A stretch of DNA of 59,090 nt from Erythrobacter sp. (GCA_013822125.1 PNJY01000005.1:1-59090), one strand, 5' to 3'. Positions 17,117-27,000 are shown, counted from the first letter of the stretch. Numbers and translations are program-made. Notes: generated by a model not told the origin, from the letters alone.

Positions 17117-19831
17117 ATGACCGAACAAAGCACCCATGACTTCCATGCCTCCTCGGTCGATGATGTCCTAAACGCACTGCAGGCGCAGCCGGAGGGGTTG
17201 GACCCTGATGAGGTAGCGCACAGGCTTGCCAGGCACGGCCCTAACCGGTTGCCGGAACAGCCTCGGCGCGGTCCGGTAGTCCGCTTCCTGCTGCACTTCC
17301 ATAACATTTTGATCTATGTGCTGCTGGCCTCCGCAATGATTACTGCGGCGCTCGGTCACATGATCGACACCGGTGTGATCCTGGCTGTCGTGGTGGCCAA
17401 TGCAATAATCGGCTTCATCCAGGAAGGCCGCGCGGAGAACGCGATGGCCGCAATCCGCGGAATGCTCGCTCCCCGCTCAGCGGTGCTGCGCGGCGGCCAG
17501 CGCCAGACCATTGACGCCATCGACCTTGTGCCGGGTGACATCGTCCTGCTTGAAGCAGGCGACCGGGTCCCGGCGGATGTGCGCCTGATCGAAGCGCGCA
17601 GCGTGAAGGTAGAGGAAGCCATTCTGACGGGCGAGTCCGTACCCGTTGACAAGGATCCTGCCCCCGTGCCGCAGGGTGCCTCGCTGGGCGACCGGGCCTC
17701 GATGGCCTTCAGCGGCACGCTGCTGGTTTCGGGCGCCGCCCGCGGCCTAGTTGTTGCAACAGGCAGCAACACTGAAATCGGCCAGATCAGTGGGATGCTG
17801 TCCCGGGTGGAGACACTGACAACGCCGCTGGTGCGACAGATGGATGTGTTCGCCCGCTGGCTGACGGTATTCATTCTGCTCGTCAGCGCAGGCCTGCTCG
17901 CTTTTGGCATCTTCGTTCGGCACCTGCCGTTCGACGAGATATTCATGATCGTTGTAGGGCTGGCAGTCGCCGCGATACCGGAAGGCCTCCCGGCCGTCCT
18001 CACGATCACCCTGGCGGTGGGCGTACAAGCCATGGCAAGGCGCAATGCCATTGTGCGCCGGTTGCCGGCGATCGAGACGCTGGGCTCGGTCTCGGTGATC
18101 TGTACTGACAAGACCGGAACGCTGACCCGCAACGAGATGATGGTGACGGCGCTCGTTTGCGCCGATCACCGCTTCACGGTGGATGGCAACGGTTATGCTC
18201 CCATGGGTCTGCTCAGGATTGGCGATGGAACAGCCGACCCGGCCAGTCATGGCGTGCTTGGCGAGGTCGCCCGCGCAGCGGCCTTGTGCAACGATGCAGC
18301 GCTCGTCCACTCCGGCGATGCCTGGCGCGTGGAAGGCGATCCCATGGAAGGGGCGCTCCTGGCTCTTGCCGGCAAGATCATGGACGGCGTGTCCCAACCT
18401 TTCGCGCGATTTAAGCGCACCGATGCGATCCCATTCGATGCCGAATGGCGTTACATGGCGGTGTTGAGCCATGATCATGAAGGTCATGGCTTTGTTACCG
18501 TCAAGGGCGCGCCCGAAGCTGTTCTGCACATGTGCCGCGATGTGCGCAAGAGCAACGGCAGTACAGCTCCGCTGGATCAAGCATACTGGCTTAGCGAGAT
18601 CGAGGCCTTGGCCGGCAAGGGGCAGCGCGTTCTCGCCCTGGCCTCCCGCGAGGTGCGGCAAGATGATACCGTCCTCAACACCGCCGATCTGCAGGACAGT
18701 CTCACGCTGATCGGTCTTGTCGGACTGATCGATCCCCCGCGGCCAGAGGCCATCGAAGCCGTTGCTGAATGCCATGGCGCGGGGATCATGGTGAAGATGA
18801 TCACTGGCGATCATGGCGCCACCGCGCGGGCCATTGCCGAGCAGATCGGCTTACACAACTGCTCCCAAGTGCTGACCGGTGCCGACATCGGCAGGATGTC
18901 GGACGGGGAACTGGTCGATGCCGCGTTCGAGACGGATGTCTTCGCCCGGACGTCTCCGGCCGACAAGCTGCGACTTGTCACCGCGTTGCAGTCGCGCGGG
19001 CTAATCGTTGCGATGACGGGTGACGGTGTGAACGACGCCCCCGCGCTCAAGCGGGCCGATGCCGGTACGGCCATGGGGATCAAGGGCAGCGAAGCCGCAA
19101 AGGAGGCGTCCGAACTGGTCCTTGCTGATGACAATTTTGCGTCGATCGCGGCCGCCGTGCGCGAAGGTCGGACCGTTTACGACAACATCAAGAAGGTCAT
19201 CAGCTGGACGCTGCCGACCAATGCGGGCGAGGCCCTGACCATTATGGTTGCCTTGTTTGCGGGCATGACCCTGCCGGTCACCGCAGTGCAGATCCTCTGG
19301 ATCAACCTGATCACGGCCACGACGCTCGGCATCGCGCTGGCCTTCGAACCGAGCGAGAAAGGCACGATGCAACGCCCGCCGCGACCGCGCAATGCGCCTT
19401 TGCTGTCGGGCGAACTCCTCTGGCACATCCTGCTTGTATCGACCCTGTTTGTAATCGCCGTTTTCGGCGTCTTCGCCTACGCTGTTGATAAGGGGTACCC
19501 GACAGCGCTTGCCCAGACCATGGCGGTCAATACCCTGGTCGTACTGGAAATCTTCCACCTGTTCTTCATCCGGAACATTCACGGCACATCGCTGAACCTG
19601 GCCGCCTTGCGCGGAACTCCGGCTGTCTGGATTTCGGTCATCACGGTAACGGCGGCACAATTTGCCGTTACCTACTTGCCGAGCCTTCAGGCAATCTTCG
19701 GCACGCAGGCGGTGCCATTCCTAGACGGCGCCCTGATCGTTGCCATGGGGGCACTATTCTTCGGCCTGATCGAGACCGAAAAGCAGATGCGCCTGGCATT
19801 CCGGCGTCCGGCGCGCGTGGCGGAGGCCTGA
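17117..19831 (+). CDS. P-type cation-transporting ATPase (P2-like)
   Basis: This 904-aa ATPase has all catalytic motifs: TGES in the actuator domain, phosphorylated Asp331 in DKTGTLT, MITGDH, and TGDGVNDAPAL. Spans 4 and 5 carry IPEGLPAV and NAGEALTI, as in P2 calcium-type pumps. Span 6 reads NLITATTLGIAL, where classical calcium pumps have an Asp after NL-x-T, so the ion may not be calcium. I start it at ATG 17117 (MTEQSTHDF), which matches the family N-terminus; an upstream frame reaches 17066. Its stop is 3 bases from that of the convergent CoA-transferase gene. Likely role: cation export to hold membrane ion balance under energy stress. Confidence 0.9.
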   Translation: MTEQSTHDFHASSVDDVLNALQAQPEGLDPDEVAHRLARHGPNRLPEQPRRGPVVRFLLHFHNILIYVLLASAMITAALGHMIDTGVILAVVVANAIIGFIQEGRAENAMAAIRGMLAPRSAVLRGGQRQTIDAIDLVPGDIVLLEAGDRVPADVRLIEARSVKVEEAILTGESVPVDKDPAPVPQGASLGDRASMAFSGTLLVSGAARGLVVATGSNTEIGQISGMLSRVETLTTPLVRQMDVFARWLTVFILLVSAGLLAFGIFVRHLPFDEIFMIVVGLAVAAIPEGLPAVLTITLAVGVQAMARRNAIVRRLPAIETLGSVSVICTDKTGTLTRNEMMVTALVCADHRFTVDGNGYAPMGLLRIGDGTADPASHGVLGEVARAAALCNDAALVHSGDAWRVEGDPMEGALLALAGKIMDGVSQPFARFKRTDAIPFDAEWRYMAVLSHDHEGHGFVTVKGAPEAVLHMCRDVRKSNGSTAPLDQAYWLSEIEALAGKGQRVLALASREVRQDDTVLNTADLQDSLTLIGLVGLIDPPRPEAIEAVAECHGAGIMVKMITGDHGATARAIAEQIGLHNCSQVLTGADIGRMSDGELVDAAFETDVFARTSPADKLRLVTALQSRGLIVAMTGDGVNDAPALKRADAGTAMGIKGSEAAKEASELVLADDNFASIAAAVREGRTVYDNIKKVISWTLPTNAGEALTIMVALFAGMTLPVTAVQILWINLITATTLGIALAFEPSEKGTMQRPPRPRNAPLLSGELLWHILLVSTLFVIAVFGVFAYAVDKGYPTALAQTMAVNTLVVLEIFHLFFIRNIHGTSLNLAALRGTPAVWISVITVTAAQFAVTYLPSLQAIFGTQAVPFLDGALIVAMGALFFGLIETEKQMRLAFRRPARVAEA

Positions 19832-19834
19832 TGG

Positions 19835-21139
19835 TTACCGCAGGCTGTTGGCCAGTTCGTCGCGAAAGCCGGGGTGGGCAAGGCCGATCAGGGCATCGGC
19901 CCGCTGGTGCATCGATTGGCCCTTGAGGTCCGCCCAGCCATATTCGGTGACGACAATATGCGTATCATTGCGCGGCGTCGTTACCGGACCGTCGAGAACT
20001 GGGACGATGCGTGATACGGTGCCGCCCAGCGCGGTTGACTGGCAGGCGATGATCGACTTGCCGCCCTTCGATGCGGTTGCGCCCCTGACGAAATCCAGCT
20101 GCCCGCCCGAGCCGCTGTACTGCCGCCCCAGCAGGTGTTCTGAATTGCAGGCGCCGCCCAGATCGACCTGTAGGGTACCGTTCACCGAAACGACGTTGTC
20201 GTTCTTCGCGATGTGGCGTGGATCGTTGACGATGTTCACCGGCAGCGAATGGAATGCCGGATTGTCATCGATGAAGTCGTAGAACGGCGCATCCCCCATC
20301 GCGAAGGTGAACACGCTGCGCCCGCGGTAGGTCGCTTTCGCCATGTTGGTGACCGCGCCGCACTGGATGAGCTGCGCCAGCGGCGGGGTCATCAGTTCGG
20401 TATGGATGCCGAGATCCTTGCGGTCTTCCAGCAGACTGCATACTGCGGCAGGGAGCGTGCCGATACCCATCTGCAGGCACGCGCGGTCACCGATCATGTC
20501 GGCAATGATCCTGGCGATCGCCTGCTCTTCCGGGCTTGGCGTGCCGCATGGGATTTCGGGCAGGGGGCGATGGCTCTCCACGATCGCATCGACCTCTGAG
20601 ACGTGAAGGAGCGAATCGCCGAAGACCCGTGGCATGGCGGGATTGACCTCGACGATGAGCCGGCGCGCCCTGCGTGCCGCCGTTGAGGTATAGTCGTTGC
20701 TGGTTCCGAAGGTGAACCAGCCGTGGCGATCCATCGGCGAGACGGTTGTGATGCAGGCGTCAAGGTCCACGCGTTCGGACAATAGCTGCGGCGACCCGCT
20801 GAATGCCACTGGCACAAACTCGATCGGGCCATAAGTGGCCCCGGAGGTATCGCCTTTGATCAGCGCTCGCTCGATGTGGCTCAAGAACATGCAGTGGGGG
20901 CGCACCCGATCGAGCAACTCCTTCCGCAGCACCGACTTGCCCGCAGCCTCAAGCGAGTGAAAATACCATAAACGCAGATCGCTGATCCCGGCGTTCTCGA
21001 TCCGGCGTCCCAAAGCCTCGAGTAGCGCGGGTGGTTCGGCGACCGCCATTCCCATCGCCAGGTTCATGCCCGAACCGATCTGCGTCACCGCGTCATCGGC
21101 GAAGGTTAGTTTTGCGCGATAGAGGTCTTGGGGGGTCAT
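19835..21139 (-). CDS. Acetyl-CoA hydrolase/CoA-transferase
   Basis: A 434-aa member of the acetyl-CoA hydrolase/4-hydroxybutyrate CoA-transferase family. The diagnostic C-terminal segment VTEYGWADLKGQSMHQRADA is followed by LIGLAHPGFRDEL, and a PIEFVPVAFSG segment lies near residue 105. Members move CoA between acetyl-CoA or succinyl-CoA and small acids, or release acetate. With PEP synthase, lactate dehydrogenase, alcohol dehydrogenase and an FNT channel, it would let acetyl-CoA be turned into acetate while conserving CoA. Start ATG 21139. Substrate specificity is not decided by the sequence. Confidence 0.9.
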   Translation of the reverse strand: MTPQDLYRAKLTFADDAVTQIGSGMNLAMGMAVAEPPALLEALGRRIENAGISDLRLWYFHSLEAAGKSVLRKELLDRVRPHCMFLSHIERALIKGDTSGATYGPIEFVPVAFSGSPQLLSERVDLDACITTVSPMDRHGWFTFGTSNDYTSTAARRARRLIVEVNPAMPRVFGDSLLHVSEVDAIVESHRPLPEIPCGTPSPEEQAIARIIADMIGDRACLQMGIGTLPAAVCSLLEDRKDLGIHTELMTPPLAQLIQCGAVTNMAKATYRGRSVFTFAMGDAPFYDFIDDNPAFHSLPVNIVNDPRHIAKNDNVVSVNGTLQVDLGGACNSEHLLGRQYSGSGGQLDFVRGATASKGGKSIIACQSTALGGTVSRIVPVLDGPVTTPRNDTHIVVTEYGWADLKGQSMHQRADALIGLAHPGFRDELANSLR

Positions 21140-21221
21140 CTAACGTCTTTCGCGCGCAGGAGTGCACGTCGCAGTACCAAGGGATGCGCTGCGCCGAACA
21201 CACTTCGATGCTGGCATGGGG

Positions 21222-22049
21222 TCACGACAATTCGCGTACCATGAGGGTATCGTGGGGAACACATCGCAGCAGGGATTCGGCCATGCTGCCGATGACCGCA
21301 GGAATAAATCCGCTGCGGCCGTGCGTACCGAGGACCACGAGGTTCGCGCCGACAGCGTCTGCTGCATTCCATACTACGGTATGGGATTCGCCGTAGCCCA
21401 GGCGGGCGGAAATCCGTGCCCGCACTGTATCTGGGATGGCCGGGTCAGCCACGAAAGCGTCGAGTTCCGCCTGTGCCTCCCTGGTTACCTCCTGCTTGAC
21501 TTCTTCCGATGGCAGCCAGCCTTCATAAGGGACATGATAGGAGTGAATGAGATGGAGTGCCGCGTCCGGAAAAAGCCTGGCCGCCGTGAGCAGCGCCCCA
21601 AGGGAGCAACTCGAATAATCCGTCGCGACCAGGATCGAGGTGTAAGGCTCGTGCGGCCGCTGCTTGACCACGAGCACTGGGGCGGTTGCATGGCGCACGA
21701 CGTGATCGACTGCGGTGCCGATAAAATAGTCACCGACATGATTGAAGCGCGCCACGCCGGTCACGATCAGGCCGCAACCGGTTTGAGCGGCAGCTAGGGC
21801 GATCATGGTCGGCGCGGGCCCGATTGCGGGAACGATGTCAACATCGGCCTGCGGGTCTGGCAGAGCGGCCCGTATGGCTTGTTCGGCGAGTTCCGGTTTG
21901 GCTTCGAGGCGGGATTCCGGTTCCAGGGCGTGCAAGACGATCAGACGCACGCCCCATTGCCGTGCCAGCAAGGTCGCCCGGTCGATCGCTCGATCCGATC
22001 GGGCGCTGAGGTCGGTGGCGACAAGGATTGGTTTGCCGTTGCTCGTCAT
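21222..22049 (-). CDS. Tandem universal stress protein with canonical ATP motif
   Basis: The 275-aa protein has two UspA domains. The second ends VVLGTHGRSGFIPAVIGSMA at about residues 240-260, the canonical G-x2-G-x9-G-S nucleotide-binding motif; the first has a weaker version (VTGVARFNHVGDYFIG). This differs from the three other Usps of the island, which carry G-G, so it belongs to a separate subgroup. The start is ATG 22049. It lies between the CoA-transferase and Kef-like genes, all on the minus strand with short gaps (82 and 48 bases). Probable ATP binding; role in stasis inferred from the family. Confidence 0.9.
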   Translation of the reverse strand: MTSNGKPILVATDLSARSDRAIDRATLLARQWGVRLIVLHALEPESRLEAKPELAEQAIRAALPDPQADVDIVPAIGPAPTMIALAAAQTGCGLIVTGVARFNHVGDYFIGTAVDHVVRHATAPVLVVKQRPHEPYTSILVATDYSSCSLGALLTAARLFPDAALHLIHSYHVPYEGWLPSEEVKQEVTREAQAELDAFVADPAIPDTVRARISARLGYGESHTVVWNAADAVGANLVVLGTHGRSGFIPAVIGSMAESLLRCVPHDTLMVRELS

Positions 22050-22097
22050 CGCTTGTGTCCTTTACTGGGGGTGTCGGGATAGTGTGACATGAAAAAA

Positions 22098-23825
22098 TCA
22101 ACCCGTTTCGACCAGTCGCTGCTCCGCCATGCGGCGCTGGACGACATCACTGCCGACACCGATGTGGAGCAACACATTCCTCGCGAGCTGGAGGCTCGCC
22201 TCGACCGTTTCGGGCGTGCAATAAGTTGCACCGAGCTCCCTGAGACGGCGGGCATGCTCGGGGTCTCTGGCCCGGGCATGGATCGGTACCATTGGCCATC
22301 GGCGATGAATCTCGGCGACGATGCGGCTTGCAGCAGCAGGGTCGTTCATGGTGACGACGACGGCTGCCGCGTGGTCGATTCCGGCCTTGGCCAGGATCTC
22401 GACCCGAGACGCATCGCCATAGAAGACCGGCTGCTGCCGGTCCCTGAGCTTTGCAATGAGTGCTGCGTCCGCATCGAGCGCGACATAGTCCAGCCCTTCG
22501 GCATCCAGCGCGCGCGCCAGCGTCTGGCCAACCCGGCCGAAACCCGCGACGATGACGTGACCTTCGCAATCGCGGAAACTGTCGTCATTGTCCTGTGCCT
22601 CGCTCGCCGCGTCCCTGTGTTCGAGGCGGCGCGCAAGCCGTTGGGCTAATTGGGCGACGAGCGGGGTAATCAGCATGCTGACACCGGCTACGATCAGGAT
22701 GTGCTGCTCGAGACCGCCGGCGATGACGCCGAGGCTTGTCGCAGCCGCAATGATGACGAAAGCGAACTCGCCGCCTTGACCCAGCAGCAGTCCGGTTTCC
22801 ACGGCGACAGAACGCCGTCTACCGAACAGCAGGGCCAGACCGGATATGATCACGGCCTTGAGCAGCCAGAGGCCCGAAACGGTTGCGGCGATGACCGAGG
22901 GGTTTGAAACCACGTTCCGCCAGTCGATGCCCATGCCGACCGACATGAAGAACAGGCCGAGGAGCAGTCCCTTGAATGGTTCGATATCGACTTCGATCTG
23001 ATGACGATATTCGGTCTCGGCAAGCAGGAGCCCGGCCAGCAGAGCGCCGAGGGCCATCGACAGACCGAATTGGGCCGTCAGCGCCGCTACGCCCACGGCG
23101 GCAAGTAGAACCGCCGCAGTGAACATTTCCGCGCTTCTGGCCTGTGCTACCTGGCGCAGGACGGGGCGGAGCAGCAACCGCCCGGTAACATAGATGACCA
23201 CGATGACGAGCGCGGCCTTGCCAAGCGCGAGCGCCAGGCCTGCGGCAAGGCCCTGACTGCCTGGTGCGGCGAGAACGCCAACCATGAATAGTATCGGCAC
23301 GACCGCCAAGTCTTGCATCAGCAGGATCGAGAAGCCCGTCCTGCCGACCGGCGTCGACTGCCGCCGGCCACGCATGAGAATCTGCATGACGATGGCCGTG
23401 GACGACAGGGAAAGCGCCGCGCCGATGACAAGGGCCGAGGGAACATCCGCGCCCAGAGTTACCGCAATCCATGCAATGAGGGCCGCCGTCACGATGATCT
23501 GGAGCGAACCCATCCCGAATACGAGCACCCGGGCCGACCACAGGCGATCGAGCGAAAGTTCAAGCCCGATCATGAACATCAGAAAAACCACGCCGATCTC
23601 GGCAAGGCCGCGCACGCCCTCGATATCGGCAATGACGACTTGAGAGAGGGCTGGGTAATCCGCCGCCAGCAAGCCCAGGCCGAATGGCCCGATCAGCCCG
23701 CCAATCAGCAGGTAACCGAGGACAGGATTTACTTTCAACCTACTGAGCAGGGGAACGGCAATTCCGGCTGCTGCCAGAAAAATGAGTGTTTCGCGAAGGT
23801 AAGGGATGGCGGAATGCGTTTCCAT
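22098..23825 (-). CDS. Kef-type monovalent cation:proton antiporter with TrkA-N domain
   Basis: At 575 aa it has the CPA2 antiporter membrane domain (about residues 5-390, spans include LIGGLIGPFGLGLL and LLGQGGEFAFVI) followed by a soluble Rossmann domain beginning GHVIVAGFGRVGQTLA at about residue 414. That layout matches KefB/KefC-like potassium efflux systems, which are gated by nucleotides or glutathione adducts. I chose ATG 23825 instead of an in-frame TTG one codon earlier. It runs between the Usp and alcohol dehydrogenase genes. In starving cells such a system would adjust potassium and cytoplasmic pH. Confidence 0.9.
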   Translation of the reverse strand: METHSAIPYLRETLIFLAAAGIAVPLLSRLKVNPVLGYLLIGGLIGPFGLGLLAADYPALSQVVIADIEGVRGLAEIGVVFLMFMIGLELSLDRLWSARVLVFGMGSLQIIVTAALIAWIAVTLGADVPSALVIGAALSLSSTAIVMQILMRGRRQSTPVGRTGFSILLMQDLAVVPILFMVGVLAAPGSQGLAAGLALALGKAALVIVVIYVTGRLLLRPVLRQVAQARSAEMFTAAVLLAAVGVAALTAQFGLSMALGALLAGLLLAETEYRHQIEVDIEPFKGLLLGLFFMSVGMGIDWRNVVSNPSVIAATVSGLWLLKAVIISGLALLFGRRRSVAVETGLLLGQGGEFAFVIIAAATSLGVIAGGLEQHILIVAGVSMLITPLVAQLAQRLARRLEHRDAASEAQDNDDSFRDCEGHVIVAGFGRVGQTLARALDAEGLDYVALDADAALIAKLRDRQQPVFYGDASRVEILAKAGIDHAAAVVVTMNDPAAASRIVAEIHRRWPMVPIHARARDPEHARRLRELGATYCTPETVEASLQLARNVLLHIGVGSDVVQRRMAEQRLVETG

Positions 23826-23942
23826 CAAACCGTGCCGCCTGATCCGCTGCCGGTGGCTGCTCTTTCGGCAGGGCGTGGGCTGCGTCGGCCACGGTACCCA
23901 TAGTCCTGCATATTGTCTCCAGCTTAACGGCGGTTGCCATTG

Positions 23943-25016
23943 TTAGGGCGTAATCGCGACCTTGAGTACGCCGTCCCGCTGGTTAGCGAACAGATCATAG
24001 GCTGCTTCGATATCGTCGAGGGCGAAACGGTGGGTGACCAGCGGGCGAGTATCGACACGACCAGACGCGATCACATCCATCAACCGCCGCATCCGCTCCT
24101 TGCCTCCAGGGCACAAGGTGGTCCGGATGGTATGGTCGCCAAGCCCCGCTAGGAACGCATCGAGCGGTATGGTCAGATCACCTGAATAGACACCCAGAGA
24201 CGATAGCGTCCCACCGGGCCGCAGTACGCGCATCGCGCCTTCGAAGGTTGCCTGCTGTCCCAGCGCCTCAACAGCAACGTCAACGCCGCGCCCGTTCGTC
24301 AGCCGCATGATTTCGGCCACTGGATCGCCTCGGCTGAAATCTACCACGTGGTCGGCGCCCATCCGCCGCGCCATTTCCATACGAGCCGGAACGCTGTCGA
24401 CCGCTATGATGGTGGTGGCGCCCATGAGTTTGGCACCGGCGGTAGCACACAGCCCGATAGGGCCTTGGGCAAAGACGGCAACTGTGTCGCCGATCCTGAT
24501 GGCGCCGCTCTCAGCGCCAGAAAAGCCGGTCGACATGATGTCCGGGCACATCAGAACCTGCTCGTCAGACAAGCCTTCCGGGACCAGGGCCAGATTGGCC
24601 ATCGCATCGGGCACGAGGACGTACTCGGCCTGAGTGCCGTCGATGGTATTGCCAAACTTCCAGCCCCCCATCGGTTTCCATCCATGCGGAGTACCTGGAC
24701 CATCCTGAGAATGGCAACCGCACAGCGCTGCGTGACTGTGACCCGAAGTACAGATCGCGCCGGCAATGATCCGCTGTCCTTCGGCGAAACCTTCCACCGC
24801 CGATCCGAGTTTCTCGATGATGCCGACGGGCTCATGACCAATCGTCAGGCCCTTCGCCACGGGATACTCGCCCTTCAAGATATGCACATCGGTCCCACAG
24901 ATCGTGGTGGTGGTTATGCGGATAAGCGCATCCAACGGACCAACGTCGGGGACCGGCTTTTCATCGAGTACGATGCGGCCTGCTTCCACGAAAATCGCAG
25001 CTTTCATTTTCGGCAT
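23943..25016 (-). CDS. Zinc-dependent secondary-alcohol-type dehydrogenase
   Basis: A 357-aa medium-chain zinc alcohol dehydrogenase. Zinc ligands are visible as Cys in TTTTICGTDVHIL (about residue 39), His in IGHEPVGI (about residue 61) and Asp in CPDIMSTGFSGAE (about residue 153); using Asp as third ligand is a feature of the secondary-alcohol (isopropanol) dehydrogenases of Clostridium and Thermoanaerobacter. The structural-zinc region (about residues 93-110) is not the usual four-Cys loop. The likely job is NAD(P)H-linked reduction of an aldehyde or ketone as an electron sink. Start ATG 25016; an ATG three codons in is possible. Confidence 0.9.
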   Translation of the reverse strand: MPKMKAAIFVEAGRIVLDEKPVPDVGPLDALIRITTTTICGTDVHILKGEYPVAKGLTIGHEPVGIIEKLGSAVEGFAEGQRIIAGAICTSGHSHAALCGCHSQDGPGTPHGWKPMGGWKFGNTIDGTQAEYVLVPDAMANLALVPEGLSDEQVLMCPDIMSTGFSGAESGAIRIGDTVAVFAQGPIGLCATAGAKLMGATTIIAVDSVPARMEMARRMGADHVVDFSRGDPVAEIMRLTNGRGVDVAVEALGQQATFEGAMRVLRPGGTLSSLGVYSGDLTIPLDAFLAGLGDHTIRTTLCPGGKERMRRLMDVIASGRVDTRPLVTHRFALDDIEAAYDLFANQRDGVLKVAITP

Positions 25017-25150
25017 GATATTTTTCCTGAAACTCTGGCATTTACATAGCAGAATTCGGCATCGAGGGCATATTGCCGGAAAACTCGCATTCTAATTGGA
25101 GGAAACTACGGGGCTCAGACCAGCGGGAACCATCCGTCCGAATCTATCCA

Positions 25151-25987
25151 CTAGTGCGACAGCAATACTGGAAGCCGGAGGTCCTTCAGGATTCCGCTCG
25201 TGGCACCGCCCAAGACAAAATCTCGCATGCGGGAATGACCGAAACCTCCCATCACAAGCAAGGTTACTCCCAATTCCCGCGCATGTTCCTGCAAGGTTTC
25301 TGCGATGGGACGACCACTACTCTGCACCTGAGCGACTGTTGCCTGGATATCGTGCCGAGTGAGATATTCCGCAAGTTTGCTTCCGGGATCGTCATGCGGC
25401 AGGGACTTCTCGTCGGTGACCGAAGCAATTGTGATGGTTTGCGCACGCTGCAGGAAATCGCGAGCATCGGAAACCGCACGCGCTGCGACCCGGCTCCCGT
25501 CCCAGGCAATCATGACATGCCCGAATACCGCTGGCGGCGAATTTTCAGGAATCAGCAGAATCGGCCGACCTGCCCCGAAAATTGCCGCCTCCGCAGTTTT
25601 TTGCGGTGTGCCATCGACGGGCCCGATCCCCACCACGACAATATCGTGATAGCGCGCGTGCCCGATGACGGCGTCTGCGAATAAGCCCTCAAAGCATTCC
25701 ACTTCAGTGGTTCGCAACGAAATGCCTAGCCGTTCCACCTCTGATTCCATGGCCTGTAGGAACGCTGCTCCACGGTCACGGGATTGTGCCTTCGCACCGC
25801 GGATAAGCGAAGGGATGTCGATAAGTATATTGCCAAGAGCATTGGATGCGCTTGGAAAATCAGCATTGAGGATCAATGCGTGAACATTGGCATCAAGATG
25901 TCGCGCGATTGCAGCAACGTGGAGAGCAAACTGCTCTGAGTTTCCGTCAGGATAAGTGTGTATTGGCGCGAGTATATCTATTGTCAT
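25151..25987 (-). CDS. Tandem universal stress protein (paralogue 2)
   Basis: A 278-aa two-domain Usp whose C-terminal motif LLVMGGFGHSRMRDFVLGGA is nearly the same as in the Usps at 16183 and 26167, and which also ends in LPVLLSH like the first. Start ATG 25987. It stands 134 bases upstream of the alcohol dehydrogenase gene on the same strand and 179 bases after the next Usp. The repeated presence of this subtype suggests gene duplication inside the cargo. Function inferred from family only. Confidence 0.9.
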   Translation of the reverse strand: MTIDILAPIHTYPDGNSEQFALHVAAIARHLDANVHALILNADFPSASNALGNILIDIPSLIRGAKAQSRDRGAAFLQAMESEVERLGISLRTTEVECFEGLFADAVIGHARYHDIVVVGIGPVDGTPQKTAEAAIFGAGRPILLIPENSPPAVFGHVMIAWDGSRVAARAVSDARDFLQRAQTITIASVTDEKSLPHDDPGSKLAEYLTRHDIQATVAQVQSSGRPIAETLQEHARELGVTLLVMGGFGHSRMRDFVLGGATSGILKDLRLPVLLSH

Positions 25988-26166
25988 ATACAGGGTTCCA
26001 AATAATGACCGGTGGCGATTGCGGGTAGATATCTCTTCAGATATTTAGCAACGACCGTTGGTATACTAAAAGAGATCAGAATTTATGTCTGACGCACGTC
26101 TGCGGCTGACCGCATTTCCGGCATTCGGCTCGGGTTTTGATCGCGCTAGTTGCTTCCGTAATGCGG

Positions 26167-27000
26167 TCAATGTGACATGAGCACCGGGAGCTGCGGGTCG
26201 TCGAGTACTTCTCGCGTAGCACCGCCCAGAATAAACTCCCGTAGTCGCGAATGGCCAAAAGCGCCCATCACCATAAGGTCCGCACCGCATTGCAAAGCAT
26301 GGCCTTGGAGCGCCTGACCAATCGTGTCCTCGCCAAGATGGATCTGCTCAAACCTGGCGTTGAGGCCCTTTTGCACAAGTGCCGCCTCAATGACTGCAGG
26401 ATCGGGGCTTGTCTGGAAACGCTTTTCGCCGCCTACCGCCACCAGCGTAACTTCTTCGGCAAGCCGCAGAAAGGGCAAGGAATCATGCAGGGCTCGCGCG
26501 GCCGTGCGGCTGTGATCCCATGCGACCATAACCCGCTGACAGGCAAATGGTTCTACATGGCGGTTAGGAACGATGATCATGGGGCGACCGGAATCGAACA
26601 ACACGTGTTCGGCAACCTTACGTTCGCTGAGAAAGATACTATGGTCTACCCCAGTGACCGTAAGGTCATTCAGCTTGGCCCTGTCGCCAACGAAGGGGAT
26701 TAGACCAAACGCGTGCGCCCAGTCGGTCAGAGTTGACACGGGCACACCGCGTTCGCGTGCCTGAGCCGCAATGGCCTCGGCCAGTGCAGCGGTATTCTGG
26801 CGCCGTACGGCGGTTTCCTGTTCAATCTGTTCGGCAGAGCGCCCCTCCCAGTTTCCTGGCATCAGGAAGTCCGTAAACGGCACCAGGACATCGAGATGGG
26901 CACCAAGCGCAGCGGCTGCGCCCACTGCAAATGCGGCGGGTCCGCTGGTTGGCTTGGAGGCTTCCAGCGAGGCATAAAGCATGAGAGTGTGCTTGGACAT
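26167..27000 (-). CDS. Tandem universal stress protein (paralogue 3)
   Basis: A 277-aa double UspA protein. It shares LMVMGAFGHSRLREFILGGA at its second-domain end and the final LPVLMSH with the two other paralogues, while its first domain is more divergent (a VPFTDFLMPGNWEGRS segment near residue 40). Start ATG 27000. It lies 172 bases beyond the TerC gene stop in the same direction. The neighbouring Usp at 25151 follows it in the same direction, so the two may be a tandem pair. Confidence 0.9.
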   Translation of the reverse strand: MSKHTLMLYASLEASKPTSGPAAFAVGAAAALGAHLDVLVPFTDFLMPGNWEGRSAEQIEQETAVRRQNTAALAEAIAAQARERGVPVSTLTDWAHAFGLIPFVGDRAKLNDLTVTGVDHSIFLSERKVAEHVLFDSGRPMIIVPNRHVEPFACQRVMVAWDHSRTAARALHDSLPFLRLAEEVTLVAVGGEKRFQTSPDPAVIEAALVQKGLNARFEQIHLGEDTIGQALQGHALQCGADLMVMGAFGHSRLREFILGGATREVLDDPQLPVLMSH

